Shown: positions 43,603-52,703 of the stretch, one piece after another
Position numbering within the stretch: position 1 is the stretch's first letter
How the letters are laid out: every line of letters begins with the position of its first letter
Source of the DNA: Rhodopseudomonas telluris
GTDB taxonomy: Bacteria > Pseudomonadota > Alphaproteobacteria > Rhizobiales > Xanthobacteraceae
DNA length: 64,000 bases
Assembly: GCF_042432815.1 (NCBI RefSeq)
Contig: NZ_JBHLWM010000001.1
Location: forward strand, 558,001 to 622,000
Direction: 5' to 3'
Program-made: the position numbers and the translations under genes
Notes under the pieces: model-generated
The model's input: only the letters and a program-made list of their open reading frames with translations
The model's database searches: none
What the model was told of the DNA's origin: nothing

Positions 43603-45261
43603 ATGAGCGACGAAACGCTGCCGCCCCGCGAATCCATGGAATTCGACGTTGTGATCGTGGGCGCGGGTCCTTCGGGTCTGGCTTCGGCGATCCGCCTGAA
43701 ACAGCTCAATCCGGAGCTTTCGGTGGTCGTGGTCGAAAAAGGCTCCGAGGTCGGCGCGCACATTCTCTCCGGCGCCGTGATCGACGTGACGCCGCTCGAC
43801 AAGCTGATGCCGGGCTGGCGCGAGGACGAGAGCTGCCCGCTCAAGACCCACGTCGAGGACGACCATTTCTACGTGATGACGTCGGACAAGGCCTTCAAGG
43901 TACCAAACATCATGGTGCCGCCGATGCTCGATAACCACAAGAACTTCATCGGCTCGCTCGGTGACCTGTGCCGCTGGCTCGGCCCGAAGGCCGAGGAACT
44001 CGGCGTCGAGATCTACCCGGGCTTCGCCGCCACCGAGGTGCTGTACGGCGACAACGGGGAAGTCCGCGGCATCGCCACCGGCGATATGGGCATCGGCCGC
44101 GACGGCCAGCCGAAGGATTCCTACACCCGCGGCATGGAGCTGCTCGGCAAGTACACGCTGTTCGCCGAAGGCGCGCGTGGCAGCCTCTCGAAGCAGCTGA
44201 TCGCCAAGTACAAGCTCGACAAGGACAGCGATCCGCCGAAATTCGGCATCGGCCTGAAGGAAGTCTGGGAGATCGACCCCGCCAAGCATCGCAAGGGGCG
44301 GATCGCGCACTCCTTCGGCTGGCCGCTCAGCAATAATGTCGGCGGCGGCTCGTTCCTCTATCACTACGGCACCAATCTGGTGGCGGTCGGCTTCGTCGTG
44401 CATCTGAACTACGACGATCCGTATCTGTCGCCGTTCGAGCAGTTCCAGAAGTTCAAGACGCACCGCTCGGTTGCGCCGATCTTCGAAGGCGGCAAGCGCA
44501 TCTCCTACGGCGCCCGCGCCATCACCGAAGGCGGCTGGCAGTCGGTGCCGCGTTTGACCTTCCCGGGCGGTGCGCTGGTCGGCTGCGCCGCCGGCTTCGT
44601 CAACGTGCCGCGCATCAAGGGTGTCCACAACGCGCTCGGCTCGGGCATGCTGGCGGCCGAGCACATCTCCGCGGCGCTCGCCGCGGGCCGCAGCAACGAC
44701 GAGGTCGCGAGCTACGAGGAATCGTGGCGCGACTCCGCGATCGGTCGCGATCTGTTCCGGATCCGCAACGTCAAGCCGCTGTGGTCGAAGTTCGGCACCG
44801 CGGTCGGCGTGGTGCTGGCCGGCTTCGAGATGTGGTGCTCGACTCTCGGCTTCTCGGTGTTCGGCACGCTGTCGCATGGCAAGCCGGATCGCTCGACGCT
44901 CGATCCCGCCAAGTCGCACCAGCCACACCCCGGTCCGAAGCCGGACGGCAAGCTGACCTTCGACCGGCTGTCCTCGGTGTTCCTGTCGAATACCAATCAC
45001 GAGGAAGACCAGCCGGTGCATCTGAAGGTCGCCGACATGGAGCTGCAGAAGAAGTCGGAGCACGACGTCTTCGCCGGTCCGTCGGGGCGCTATTGCCCGG
45101 CCGCGGTGTACGAATGGGTCGAGGAGCCGACCGGGCCGCGCTTCGTGATCAATGCGCAGAACTGCGTCCACTGCAAAACCTGCGACATCAAGGATCCGAA
45201 CGGCAACATCACGTGGGTCCCGCCGGAAGGCGGCGGCGGACCGAATTATCAGGGCATGTAA
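43603..45261 (+). CDS. Electron-transfer flavoprotein-ubiquinone oxidoreductase
   Basis: 552 residues, full length for ETF-QO. FAD-binding VVIVGAGPSGLASAIRL lies near the N-terminus. The ubiquinone/membrane-associating middle part (GLKEVWEIDPAKHRKGRIAHSFGWPL) follows. The 4Fe-4S ligands are near the C-terminus (RYCPAAVYEW, then INAQNCVHCKTCDIKDP). The enzyme moves electrons from acyl-CoA dehydrogenases, through ETF, into the quinone pool at the inner membrane. etfAB is not in the window. It is transcribed alone, divergent from the uracil-DNA glycosylase gene with 197 bp between. The next gene follows after 248 bp with no evident terminator. Confidence 0.96.
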   Translation: MSDETLPPRESMEFDVVIVGAGPSGLASAIRLKQLNPELSVVVVEKGSEVGAHILSGAVIDVTPLDKLMPGWREDESCPLKTHVEDDHFYVMTSDKAFKVPNIMVPPMLDNHKNFIGSLGDLCRWLGPKAEELGVEIYPGFAATEVLYGDNGEVRGIATGDMGIGRDGQPKDSYTRGMELLGKYTLFAEGARGSLSKQLIAKYKLDKDSDPPKFGIGLKEVWEIDPAKHRKGRIAHSFGWPLSNNVGGGSFLYHYGTNLVAVGFVVHLNYDDPYLSPFEQFQKFKTHRSVAPIFEGGKRISYGARAITEGGWQSVPRLTFPGGALVGCAAGFVNVPRIKGVHNALGSGMLAAEHISAALAAGRSNDEVASYEESWRDSAIGRDLFRIRNVKPLWSKFGTAVGVVLAGFEMWCSTLGFSVFGTLSHGKPDRSTLDPAKSHQPHPGPKPDGKLTFDRLSSVFLSNTNHEEDQPVHLKVADMELQKKSEHDVFAGPSGRYCPAAVYEWVEEPTGPRFVINAQNCVHCKTCDIKDPNGNITWVPPEGGGGPNYQGM

Positions 45262-45509
45262 GCGGTCTCTGACCACGAGGACGTGAGCGGCCGCGCGGCC
45301 TAACGCCGGCGCCGGTCACGATCCTGCCATGTTGCCACCGTCTCAATCCGATCGAGGGCCGCGCCGCGACACTTTGCGGGGCGGCCGGTGCGATGCGTGC
45401 CGGGGGCCGATCCTTGCGGTTGGGCGCCAAAACCGGCATTGTCGTCGGCCAGACGCTGCCGGCTCGGCGGCCGGGACATCCGAGCCCTTTCCTGGAGCTA
45501 GGCAACTAG

Positions 45510-47288
45510 ATGCTTCTTCATCGATTCCGTCGCTCGATGGCCGTCGCCCTCACTGTGGCGGCTCTGCCGCTCGCCGGGCCGGCGATGGCGCAGACCCCGG
45601 ATCATCCGGCCGACAACGCCGCGCAGTTTCCGAGCAGCCAGGATCTGCGGTCGATGACCACGGCCGGCAGCTATCTGGCGGCCCGGCACGCCAGCATCGA
45701 GCGCGACGCGGCCGCCGCTGCGGCGTTCTATCGCTCGGCGCTGCGCACCGATCCGAAGAACAACGAGCTGCTCGACCGCGCCTTCATCGCCTCGCTGGCG
45801 GAAGGCAATATCGAGGAGTCGGTGAAGCTCGCCGACCGCATCCTCAAGGTCGACAAGACCAATCGCGTGGCGCGCCTGGTACTCGGCGTCCGCGACCTCA
45901 AGACCAAGAAGTATGCGTCCGCTGTTCAGAACATCAACCTGTCGGTGCGCGGTCCGATCACCGATCTGGTCGCCACGCTGCTGTCGAGCTGGGCCATGCA
46001 GGGGGCCGGTGACAACAAGGGCGCCGTGGCGAATATCGACAAGCTGGCCGGCCCGGAATGGTACCCGATCTTCAAGGATCTGCATTCGGGCATGATGCTC
46101 GAACTCGCCAACAAGCAAAAGGACGCCGGCGCGCGGTTCGAGCGGGCCTACAAGCTCGACGATTCGGCGCTGCGGGTGATGGACGCCTATGCGCGCTGGC
46201 TGTCGCGCAACAAGGACGAGGCGGCGGCCGCGGCCGTCTATGAGAATTTCGACAAGAAGCTGTCGCGTCATCCGCTGGTGGTCGACGGCCTGCGCGAAGT
46301 TCGCGCCGGCAAGAAGCTGTCGCCGCTGGTCGATAGTCCGCAGGCCGGCGCCGCCGAGGCGCTGTACGGCATCGGCGCGTCGCTGACCCGCCGCGGCGGC
46401 GAGGATCTGGCGCTCGTCTATCTGCAACTCGCGCTTTATCTGCAGCCGGATCATGCGCTGGCGCTGCTGGCGCTCGGCGATCTCTACGAGTCGGTCAAGA
46501 AGCCGGCGATGGCCGTGAAGGTCTATGAGCGCGTGCCGGCGAGTTCGCCGCTGAAGCGCAACGCCCAGATCCAGCTCGCCACCGACCTCGATGCGACCGA
46601 TCGCAGCGAGGAGGCGATCAAGATCCTGAAATCGGTGATCGCCGAGGACGGCAAGGACCTCGAAGCCATCATGGCGCTCGGCAATATCGAGCGCGGCCGC
46701 AAGAAGTTCGCCGATTGCGCCGTCACCTATTCGCAGGGCATCGACGCGCTCACCGGCGCCGAGAAGAACAGCTGGGTCTATTATTACTTCCGCGGCATCT
46801 GCGAGGAGCGATCCAAGCAGTGGGCCAAGGCCGAAGTCGATATGAAGAAGGCGCTGTCGCTGCAGCCCGAGCAGCCGCACGTCCTCAATTACCTCGGCTA
46901 TTCCTGGATCGACCAGGGCATCAATCTCGACGAAGCGATGAAGATGATCCGCCGCGCCGTCGATCAGCGCCCCGACGACGGCTACATCGTCGACTCCCTC
47001 GGCTGGGCGTACTACCGCATCGGCAACTACGAGGAGGCGGTCAAGACGCTGGAGCGGGCGATCGACCTGAAGCCGGAAGATCCGACTATCAACGATCATC
47101 TCGGCGACGCCTATTGGCGCGTCGGTCGCACGCTCGAGGCGCGCTTCCAGTGGGCCCACGCCCGCGACCTCAAGCCCGATCCGGATGAACTGCCGAAGAT
47201 CGAGGCCAAGCTCGCCAACGGCCTGCCGGACGACACCTCGTCGGCCGCTGCCGCCGAGAAGAAGAAGGAAGACGGCAAGGGCGGTTAG
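45510..47288 (+). CDS. Exported TPR-repeat protein
   Basis: 592 residues. A signal peptide (about 1-28, ending PAMAQ) precedes a series of tetratricopeptide repeats spread over residues 55-570, clearest at WAKAEVDMKKALSLQPEQPHVLNYLGYSWIDQG and YEEAVKTLERAIDLKPEDPTINDHLGDAYWRVG. The protein is periplasmic or outer-membrane associated and probably a scaffold. The family occurs widely in alphaproteobacteria upstream of ispE, as here (ispE starts 188 bp downstream), but its function is not known to me. The C-terminus is Lys/Glu-rich. Confidence 0.85.
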   Translation: MLLHRFRRSMAVALTVAALPLAGPAMAQTPDHPADNAAQFPSSQDLRSMTTAGSYLAARHASIERDAAAAAAFYRSALRTDPKNNELLDRAFIASLAEGNIEESVKLADRILKVDKTNRVARLVLGVRDLKTKKYASAVQNINLSVRGPITDLVATLLSSWAMQGAGDNKGAVANIDKLAGPEWYPIFKDLHSGMMLELANKQKDAGARFERAYKLDDSALRVMDAYARWLSRNKDEAAAAAVYENFDKKLSRHPLVVDGLREVRAGKKLSPLVDSPQAGAAEALYGIGASLTRRGGEDLALVYLQLALYLQPDHALALLALGDLYESVKKPAMAVKVYERVPASSPLKRNAQIQLATDLDATDRSEEAIKILKSVIAEDGKDLEAIMALGNIERGRKKFADCAVTYSQGIDALTGAEKNSWVYYYFRGICEERSKQWAKAEVDMKKALSLQPEQPHVLNYLGYSWIDQGINLDEAMKMIRRAVDQRPDDGYIVDSLGWAYYRIGNYEEAVKTLERAIDLKPEDPTINDHLGDAYWRVGRTLEARFQWAHARDLKPDPDELPKIEAKLANGLPDDTSSAAAAEKKKEDGKGG

Positions 47289-47476
47289 CCGCCCCGCCAC
47301 AGCACGGCGCGGCCTGCGCTCGTCTGCCGGCTCCTGAGCCGACGCAGCAATCCGGATCGCCACGCGTCAGATGCGTTTGGCACAAAGGCTGGATTGCTTC
47401 GCCGCGGCTCCTGTGATCGGAGGGCGCATCCGGCGTTTTCGTTCGGTGGTGAGGATGATGGGCTGGGGGGCCTTCG

Positions 47477-48376
47477 TTGAGTAACGGTTCTGCGATCACG
47501 TTGAGCGATCTGGCGCGCGCCAAGGTCAACCTCACGCTGCGCGTGGTGGGACGCCGTGTAGACGGCTATCACGATCTCGAAAGCGTCGTGGCGTTCGCCG
47601 ATTGCGCTGACCGGCTGACGCTGCACACCGGTGATGACGTCAGCCTCGTCACGGTGGGGCCGGGCGCGCAGGAGTGCGGCGACACCGCCGACAATCTGGT
47701 GCTGAAGGCGACGCGCTTGCTCGCCGAGCGCGTGCCGGATCTGCGTGCCGGCGCCTTCGTGCTCGACAAGCATCTGCCGGTTGCGGCCGGGATCGGCGGC
47801 GGCTCGGCCGACGCCGCGGCGGCGCTGCGCCTGCTCGCCCGCGCCAACGGCCTCTCCGCCGAGGATCCCCGCGTGGTCGAGGCGGCGCGGCTCACCGGTG
47901 CCGATGTACCGGTCTGCCTGCCGTCGCAGCCCTGCGTCATGACCGGCGTCGGCGATAATCTCTCGCCGTTGCCGCTGCCGCGGCTGCCCGCCGTGATGGT
48001 CAATCCGCGCGTGCCGGTGGCCACCAAGGACGTGTTCACGGCGCTCGGCCTGCGCGCCGGCCAGCTCAATGTCGGGATTGCGGATGTGCTGAGTTCGACC
48101 GGCTGGCCGAAGCAGGGCGCGTCGGCGGCCGATTGGATCAAGGCCGTGGCGCGTGGCACCAACGATCTCGAGGCGCCGGCGCTGAAGGTCGAGCCCGTGG
48201 TCGGCGACGTGCTGCAGGCGCTCGCCGCGCTGCCGGGCGTGCAACTCGCCCGGATGTCCGGCTCCGGCGCCACCTGCTTCGCGCTGTTCGAGGGTGACGA
48301 CGACGCTGCGGCCGGCGCCGAAACGCTGAAGGCGGCGCATCCCGGCTGGTGGGTGCATGCGGGCGCGCTGAGCTGA
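47477..48376 (+). CDS. ispE: 4-diphosphocytidyl-2-C-methyl-D-erythritol kinase
   Basis: 299 residues with a TTG start behind a G-rich stretch. GHMP-kinase motifs are ARAKVNLTLRVVGRRVDGYHDLES with the catalytic Lys/Asp region, the ATP loop PVAAGIGGGSADAAAALRLL and the C-terminal MSGSGATCFALF. It phosphorylates CDP-methylerythritol in the MEP pathway of isoprenoid synthesis, in the cytosol. A polyprenyl diphosphate synthase gene that uses products of the same pathway lies convergently 41 bp away. Confidence 0.95.
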   Translation: MSNGSAITLSDLARAKVNLTLRVVGRRVDGYHDLESVVAFADCADRLTLHTGDDVSLVTVGPGAQECGDTADNLVLKATRLLAERVPDLRAGAFVLDKHLPVAAGIGGGSADAAAALRLLARANGLSAEDPRVVEAARLTGADVPVCLPSQPCVMTGVGDNLSPLPLPRLPAVMVNPRVPVATKDVFTALGLRAGQLNVGIADVLSSTGWPKQGASAADWIKAVARGTNDLEAPALKVEPVVGDVLQALAALPGVQLARMSGSGATCFALFEGDDDAAAGAETLKAAHPGWWVHAGALS

Positions 48377-48417
48377 TCTCAAGGCTCCCGTCATTCAGTA
48401 AAGCGCGGCCGCGTCGC

Positions 48418-49428
48418 TCAGTGCGACCGTGCCAGGCAGAACGCCACCACCTGCTCCAGCGCCGTCTTCATCGGCGAGGACGGGAACAGCGCCAGCGCAT
48501 CGACCGCCATGGCGCCGTAGTGGTGGGCGCGCTGGATGGTGTCTTCGAGCGCGCGATGCTTGGTCATCAAGCCGATCGCCTGATCGAGATCGGCGTCGGT
48601 GATGTCGCCTTTCTCCAGCGCGCGCACCCAGAACTCGCGTTCGGTATCGTTGCCGCGGCGGAACGCCAGCACCACCGGCAGGGTGATCTTGCCCTCGCGG
48701 AAATCGTCGCCGACGTTCTTGCCGAGCTTGGCGGCCTTGCCGCCGTAATCGAGCACGTCGTCGATCAGCTGGAAGGCGATGCCGATGTTCATGCCGAACG
48801 AGCGGCAGGCCGATTGCTGCGCCTTCGGCCGCTCGGCGATCGCGGGGCCGACCTCGCAGGCCGCGGCGAACAGTTCGGCGGTCTTGCCGCGGATCACCGC
48901 GAGATATTCGTCCTCGGTGGTGGCGGTGTTCTTGGCGGCGGCGAGCTGCATCACTTCGCCTTCGGCGATCGTCGCCGACGCGGCCGAGAGGATGTCGAGC
49001 GCGCGCAAGCTCCCGACCTCGACCATCATCCGGAAGGCCTGGCCGAGCAGGAAGTCGCCGACCAGCACGCTGGCCTCGTTGCCCCACAGCATCCTCGCCG
49101 ACTTCTTGCCGCGGCGCATCTCGCTCTCGTCGACAACGTCGTCGTGCAGCAGCGTGGCGGTGTGCATGAACTCGACCGCGGCGGCGAGCTTGATGTGGCC
49201 GTCGCCGGTGTAGCCGGTGAGATTGGCCATCGCCAGCGTCAGCATCGGCCGCAGCCGCTTGCCGCCCGAGGAGATCAGGTGGTTCGCCACCTCCGGGATC
49301 ATCGTGACGTCTGAACCGGTCCGCGACAGGATCGTGGCGTTGACCCGCTCCATGTCCGCGGCGACGAGTCCGACCAGTTGGTCGATCGAGGCGGACGGGG
49401 GGCCTCCGAAGGGTACGATGACGGCCAC
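48418..49428 (-). CDS. Long-chain polyprenyl diphosphate synthase (ubiquinone side chain)
   Basis: 336 residues. Both Asp-rich motifs are intact: LLHDDVVDESEMRRG and FQLIDDVLDYGG. GGKRLRPML and the KTAELF region also match trans-prenyl synthases. Residues before the first DDxxD (AAAVEFMHTATLLHDD) lack bulky blockers, as expected for C40-C50 products. Rhodopseudomonas relatives make ubiquinone-10, so decaprenyl diphosphate is the likely product. It acts in the cytosol on isopentenyl and farnesyl diphosphate. The upstream 224-bp gap has TATAAT-like sequences on both strands (about 49561 and 49623). Confidence 0.93.
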   Translation of the reverse strand: MAVIVPFGGPPSASIDQLVGLVAADMERVNATILSRTGSDVTMIPEVANHLISSGGKRLRPMLTLAMANLTGYTGDGHIKLAAAVEFMHTATLLHDDVVDESEMRRGKKSARMLWGNEASVLVGDFLLGQAFRMMVEVGSLRALDILSAASATIAEGEVMQLAAAKNTATTEDEYLAVIRGKTAELFAAACEVGPAIAERPKAQQSACRSFGMNIGIAFQLIDDVLDYGGKAAKLGKNVGDDFREGKITLPVVLAFRRGNDTEREFWVRALEKGDITDADLDQAIGLMTKHRALEDTIQRAHHYGAMAVDALALFPSSPMKTALEQVVAFCLARSH

Positions 49429-49652
49429 GCTGGGTCTCCACTTTCACGGATGTTTTCGGCAAAGCGGGTCCGCGCGAAAACTCCTCATAGGGTTGTTCGG
49501 AGGCGAATTTGGACGCCGATGCGCAGCGGCCGGCGATTTCGCTCTTCGACGTAGCGCCCATTATAGCATGGGACTTGACCGGCCGCGAAACGTGCCGCTC
49601 GCCCGCGACGATTGCGGGGAGCTATAATGCAGGGATCAGGGGAGGCGCAAGG

Positions 49653-49880
49653 TTGCAGGAACTGGTGCGGACCAATGACGTGGTGCTGCTTTCGGCGATC
49701 GGAGCGCTGCTCGACGGCGCCGAGATCGACTATCTGGTGATGGATCAGAACATGAGCGTCCTGGAGGGCTCGGTCGGGGTCATCCCGCGGCGGGTTCTCG
49801 TCCATTCGGATGATGTGCGGGCCGCGCGTCAGGTTTTGACGGACGCAGGGCTCGCGCACGAGCTTCGCGACGATGGCTGA
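49653..49880 (+). CDS. DUF2007 family protein (putative signal-transducing protein)
   Basis: 75 residues from TTG 49653, chosen for GGAGG seven bases upstream. The sequence LVRTNDVVLLSAIGALLDGAEIDYLVMDQNMSVLEGSVGVIPRRVLVHSDDVRAARQVL matches DUF2007, a small ferredoxin-like-fold domain also found attached to transporters and PII-like proteins. Its role is unknown. It is followed after eight bases by the methyltransferase gene, so the two likely form an operon. That arrangement is common in alphaproteobacteria. Confidence 0.8.
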   Translation: MQELVRTNDVVLLSAIGALLDGAEIDYLVMDQNMSVLEGSVGVIPRRVLVHSDDVRAARQVLTDAGLAHELRDDG

Positions 49881-49888
49881 GCGCGGGC

Positions 49889-50659
49889 ATGCCTGAGGCG
49901 GTTGCGACCACCGAGGACGGCTTCCTCGGCGGGCGGCTGCGGCTCCGGCAACCGGTTGCCGGACATCGCGCCGGCCACGACGCCATTCTGCTCGCGGCGG
50001 CGACGCCGGCGCGTGCGGGCGATCGGGTGGTGGAATTCGGCGCCGGTGTCGGCACCGCCGGGCTCGCGCTTGGCCGCCGAGTTGCCGGGCTCGACCTGGT
50101 GATGGCCGAACTTGCGCCCGGTCTGGCCGGACTGGCCGAGCACAATGCCTCCGCCAACGGGATTGCGGCGCGGGTGATCGTGCTGGACGTCGCGGCCGGT
50201 GCGGCCGCCTATGCGGCTGCCGGGCTTGCCCCCGACAGCGCCGACGTCGTGCTGATGAATCCGCCGTTCAACGATCCGGCCCGGCATCGCGGCTCGCCCG
50301 ATACCGTGCGCCGGATAGCCCATGTCGCAAGTCCGACCACGCTGGACTGTTGGGTTCACGCCGCGCGGCGCGTGCTCAGATCCGGCGGCACGCTCAGTCT
50401 GATCTGGCGGGCCGATGGTTTGGCGGATGTGCTTGAGGCGCTGCGCCGCGGCTTCGGCGATATCCGCATCATCGCGGTGCATGGGCGGGCGCGCGAGCCG
50501 GCCATCCGGATTCTGGTTCAGGCCGTCAAGGGAAGCCGGGCACCGTTGCAGATTTGCGAGCCGCTGATCCTGAACGGCGACGACGGCAAGCCGACCTCGC
50601 GCGCCCAGGCCGTGATGGGCGGAGAGCAAATTTTGCCGGGACCACCCGTGTCCGCCTAG
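49889..50659 (+). CDS. N6-adenine-type methyltransferase, TrmN6-like
   Basis: 256 residues. A class I methyltransferase with motif I VVEFGAGVGTAGLAL, an acidic motif II and the NPPF catalytic motif (VVLMNPPFND) used by N6-adenine and N5-glutamine methyltransferases. Overall layout resembles TrmN6/YfiC, which methylates A37 of tRNA1(Val). The N-terminal EDGFLGGRLRLRQPVAGHRAGHDAILLAA is typical of that group. It is second in an operon with DUF2007. A different RNA or protein target cannot be excluded. Confidence 0.85.
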   Translation: MPEAVATTEDGFLGGRLRLRQPVAGHRAGHDAILLAAATPARAGDRVVEFGAGVGTAGLALGRRVAGLDLVMAELAPGLAGLAEHNASANGIAARVIVLDVAAGAAAYAAAGLAPDSADVVLMNPPFNDPARHRGSPDTVRRIAHVASPTTLDCWVHAARRVLRSGGTLSLIWRADGLADVLEALRRGFGDIRIIAVHGRAREPAIRILVQAVKGSRAPLQICEPLILNGDDGKPTSRAQAVMGGEQILPGPPVSA

Positions 50660-50799
50660 ACGCTCGGCAAATTGTGCAGGCTCTAGGCAGGCGGGAGTGT
50701 GCAAACCTCACACAGATTTCAACTACGATGACGGCGTCCGTGCGTGCTGCGTGCTCGCAGCGCGCGCTGTTGTTCCGAGCCGGCCGAAGCCGGAAAATC

Positions 50800-50892
50800 C
50801 TATTGCGGCAGAGTCTTGCGATCGGGCGTCGCGGTGAAATGCACCGCAGCCAGGATCGCGCCGATCAGCAGCATCACTAAATAGATTTTCAT
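50800..50892 (-). CDS. 30-residue single-span membrane peptide
   Basis: The frame starting at ATG 50892 encodes 30 residues, MKIYLVMLLIGAILAAVHF followed by a short polar tail, so essentially one transmembrane helix. GGAGAGG lies four bases before the start. About 60 bp upstream on this strand is GGAAC followed 16 bases later by AGTT, close to the EcfG general-stress promoter GGAAC-N16/17-CGTT. The good ribosome site, helix and promoter-like sequence support a real small gene. The function is unknown. Confidence 0.5.
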   Translation of the reverse strand: MKIYLVMLLIGAILAAVHFTATPDRKTLPQ

Positions 50893-51008
50893 GATCCTCT
50901 CCGCTGCGTCGTTGCAGCCAGCTTCCTATATGAACTGTGCGATGCAAAACGCGTTCCAGACCACGACGAAAATCAACTACCAAATCTGAGCAACATTAGG
51001 GTGACTGC

Positions 51009-51917
51009 ATGAACGTACCGGCGGCTGATAGCCGCAGCTCCGTGGGGCTGCTGGGTGGTCTCGGCAAACTACTTCCCGCACGCTTTCGCTCGGATGTTCC
51101 GGTCGTGCCGGTCGTCCGCCTGTCCGGTACGATCGGGGCGGTCACGCCGCTGCGGCCGGGCATGAGTCTGGCCGGCGTCGCCAAGCTACTCGACCGCGCG
51201 TTCTCGACGCGCCACGCCAAGGCGGTGGCGCTGGCGATCAATTCGCCGGGAGGTTCGCCGGTGCAGTCGCGGCTGATCTATCTGCGCATCCGCGCGCTCG
51301 CGGCCGAGAAGAAATTGCCGGTGTATGCTTTCGTCGAAGACGTCGCGGCCTCGGGCGGCTACATGATCGCCTGCGCGGCCGACGAGATCTATTGCGATCC
51401 GTCGTCGATCGTCGGTTCGATCGGCGTGGTCGGCGGCACCTTCGGCTTCACCGAACTGATCAAGAAGATCGGCGTCGAGCGCCGGCTCTACACCGCCGGC
51501 GAGCACAAGGCGCAGCTCGATCCGTTCCTGCCGGAAGATCCGGACGACGTCGCGCGGATCAAGGCGCTGCAGCGCGAGATCCACGCGCTGTTCATCTCGC
51601 TGGTCAAGGAGAGCCGCGGCGCGCGGCTGAAGGGCGAGGAGTCGAAGCTGTTCTCCGGCGAGTACTGGGCCGGCGCGACCTCGGTGGCGCTCGGCCTCAG
51701 CGATGCGATCGGTGACCTCCGCGCGGTGCTGCGCGACAAGTTCGGCGACAAGGTGCGCACGCCGGTGATCGCGCCGCCGACCGGGCTGTTGTCGAACGTC
51801 ATGCGCAAATCGTCGGGGGCCGGCGCGGAGGTGTCGCTGGATGGCGTCGCGGCGCTACCCGAGCAACTGATCTCGGCGCTGGAGGCGCGCGCCGTGTGGG
51901 CCAAATACGGCTTTTAG
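51009..51917 (+). CDS. S49-family serine peptidase (SppA-like)
   Basis: 302 residues, single-domain S49 peptidase like B. subtilis SppA. The catalytic Ser115 lies in VEDVAASGGYMIACAADEI and the general base Lys167 in TAGEHKAQLDPF. Their 52-residue spacing equals that of the Bacillus enzyme. VALAINSPGGSP is the preceding conserved strand. There is no clear signal peptide, so an N-terminal membrane association is weak at best. The family degrades cleaved signal peptides or membrane-protein fragments. The small membrane protein gene at 52026 follows on the same strand after 108 bp. Confidence 0.9.
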   Translation: MNVPAADSRSSVGLLGGLGKLLPARFRSDVPVVPVVRLSGTIGAVTPLRPGMSLAGVAKLLDRAFSTRHAKAVALAINSPGGSPVQSRLIYLRIRALAAEKKLPVYAFVEDVAASGGYMIACAADEIYCDPSSIVGSIGVVGGTFGFTELIKKIGVERRLYTAGEHKAQLDPFLPEDPDDVARIKALQREIHALFISLVKESRGARLKGEESKLFSGEYWAGATSVALGLSDAIGDLRAVLRDKFGDKVRTPVIAPPTGLLSNVMRKSSGAGAEVSLDGVAALPEQLISALEARAVWAKYGF

Positions 51918-52025
51918 AAGATCTCCGGCGCGCCGTTTCGCCTCGCCTGGGGGAATTGCGGGGAAGGGGCGATTCAGCGAAACTGTCGGCGGGGCGTGAC
52001 GTGACCTGAAGATGAGGATCGACCA

Positions 52026-52214
52026 ATGCCGCCGCTGCTCGTATTTGCCGGGACCCTCGTTGGCATCGCCGTTGTGCGCTGGGCCTTCCGGACGGCCGGG
52101 CGAATCAACCAGGAACTCGACGACGTGCGCACGGCGATTTTCGCCGAGCCGCAGCCGGCCGAGATTCCGACGCTGCGCCAGGACCCGGTCACCGGAGCCT
52201 ACCGGCCCGGCTGA
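52026..52214 (+). CDS. Small membrane-anchored protein, unknown
   Basis: 62 residues. One N-terminal hydrophobic helix (PPLLVFAGTLVGIAVVRWAF) is followed by a soluble tail with ELDDVRTAIFAEPQPAEIPTLRQDPVTGAYRPG. The end DPVTGAYRPG is a pattern I associate with short conserved alphaproteobacterial proteins of unknown function. It lies between the S49 peptidase and glyQ genes on the same strand. A GATGAGGA stretch precedes the start. Confidence 0.7.
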   Translation: MPPLLVFAGTLVGIAVVRWAFRTAGRINQELDDVRTAIFAEPQPAEIPTLRQDPVTGAYRPG

Positions 52215-52349
52215 ACGCCGCGCGCGCCCTTCCCAGTCTATCTTTCGTAATCGTCGCCGGCCCCGGGGCGGGGCATCGCCCTCAGGGCCGGCAAGCAACC
52301 TTGGAGGTTGCGAAGGCTGCGGCGCGACCGGTCGGGCGCGCCTGAATCG

Positions 52350-52433
52350 CTAAGGCCGACGGATTTGGCCGCCGAGCAGCGGCGCCACGGTGAGCGCCAC
52401 CATTACGGCGCCGATCATTTGAATCGTCGTCAT
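52350..52433 (-). CDS. Possible 27-residue hydrophobic peptide
   Basis: ATG 52433 opens a 27-codon frame, MTTIQMIGAVMVALTVAPLL followed by a short basic end, with GGGAG six bases upstream. It could be a small membrane peptide. The 489-bp gap between 52214 and glyQ (52704) otherwise contains a short GCAACCT hairpin near 52295-52311 and CtrA-like sequences (52551-52565). Support is only the ribosome site and hydrophobicity. Confidence 0.3.
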   Translation of the reverse strand: MTTIQMIGAVMVALTVAPLLGGQIRRP

Positions 52434-52550
52434 TGAGGTCTCCCGTCCTTGCGCGCCCGGCTCCCCAGCCGCACGCCGATCCCACCCCGGTATGGTTAGG
52501 TAGAGATTGCTAACGAAAGTTAATTGCCGTTAGTGACCTCGGCGGCATGG

Positions 52551-52565
52551 TTAAGGGGCGGTTAA
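52551..52565. promoter_or_regulatory. Candidate CtrA-binding box
   Basis: TTAA, seven bases, TTAA matches the CtrA full site, and the left half extends to ATGGTTAA, the complement of the TTAACCAT half-site. Further GTTAA/TAACG repeats lie at 52510-52533. The position is 139 bp before the glyQ start and about 120 bp before the leftward small frame. Confidence 0.4.
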
Positions 52566-52703
52566 TCCGCCGCCCCCAGCCGCCGGACGCGACGCGCTGG
52601 ATGCCGGCTAACCGCTTGATTCCGGCCGGATCGCCTTGATTTGCCGGGGCCCTGCCGATACGGTCCGCCCGCTTTCCAAACCCTCGTGAATCCAAAGCCG
52701 ATC

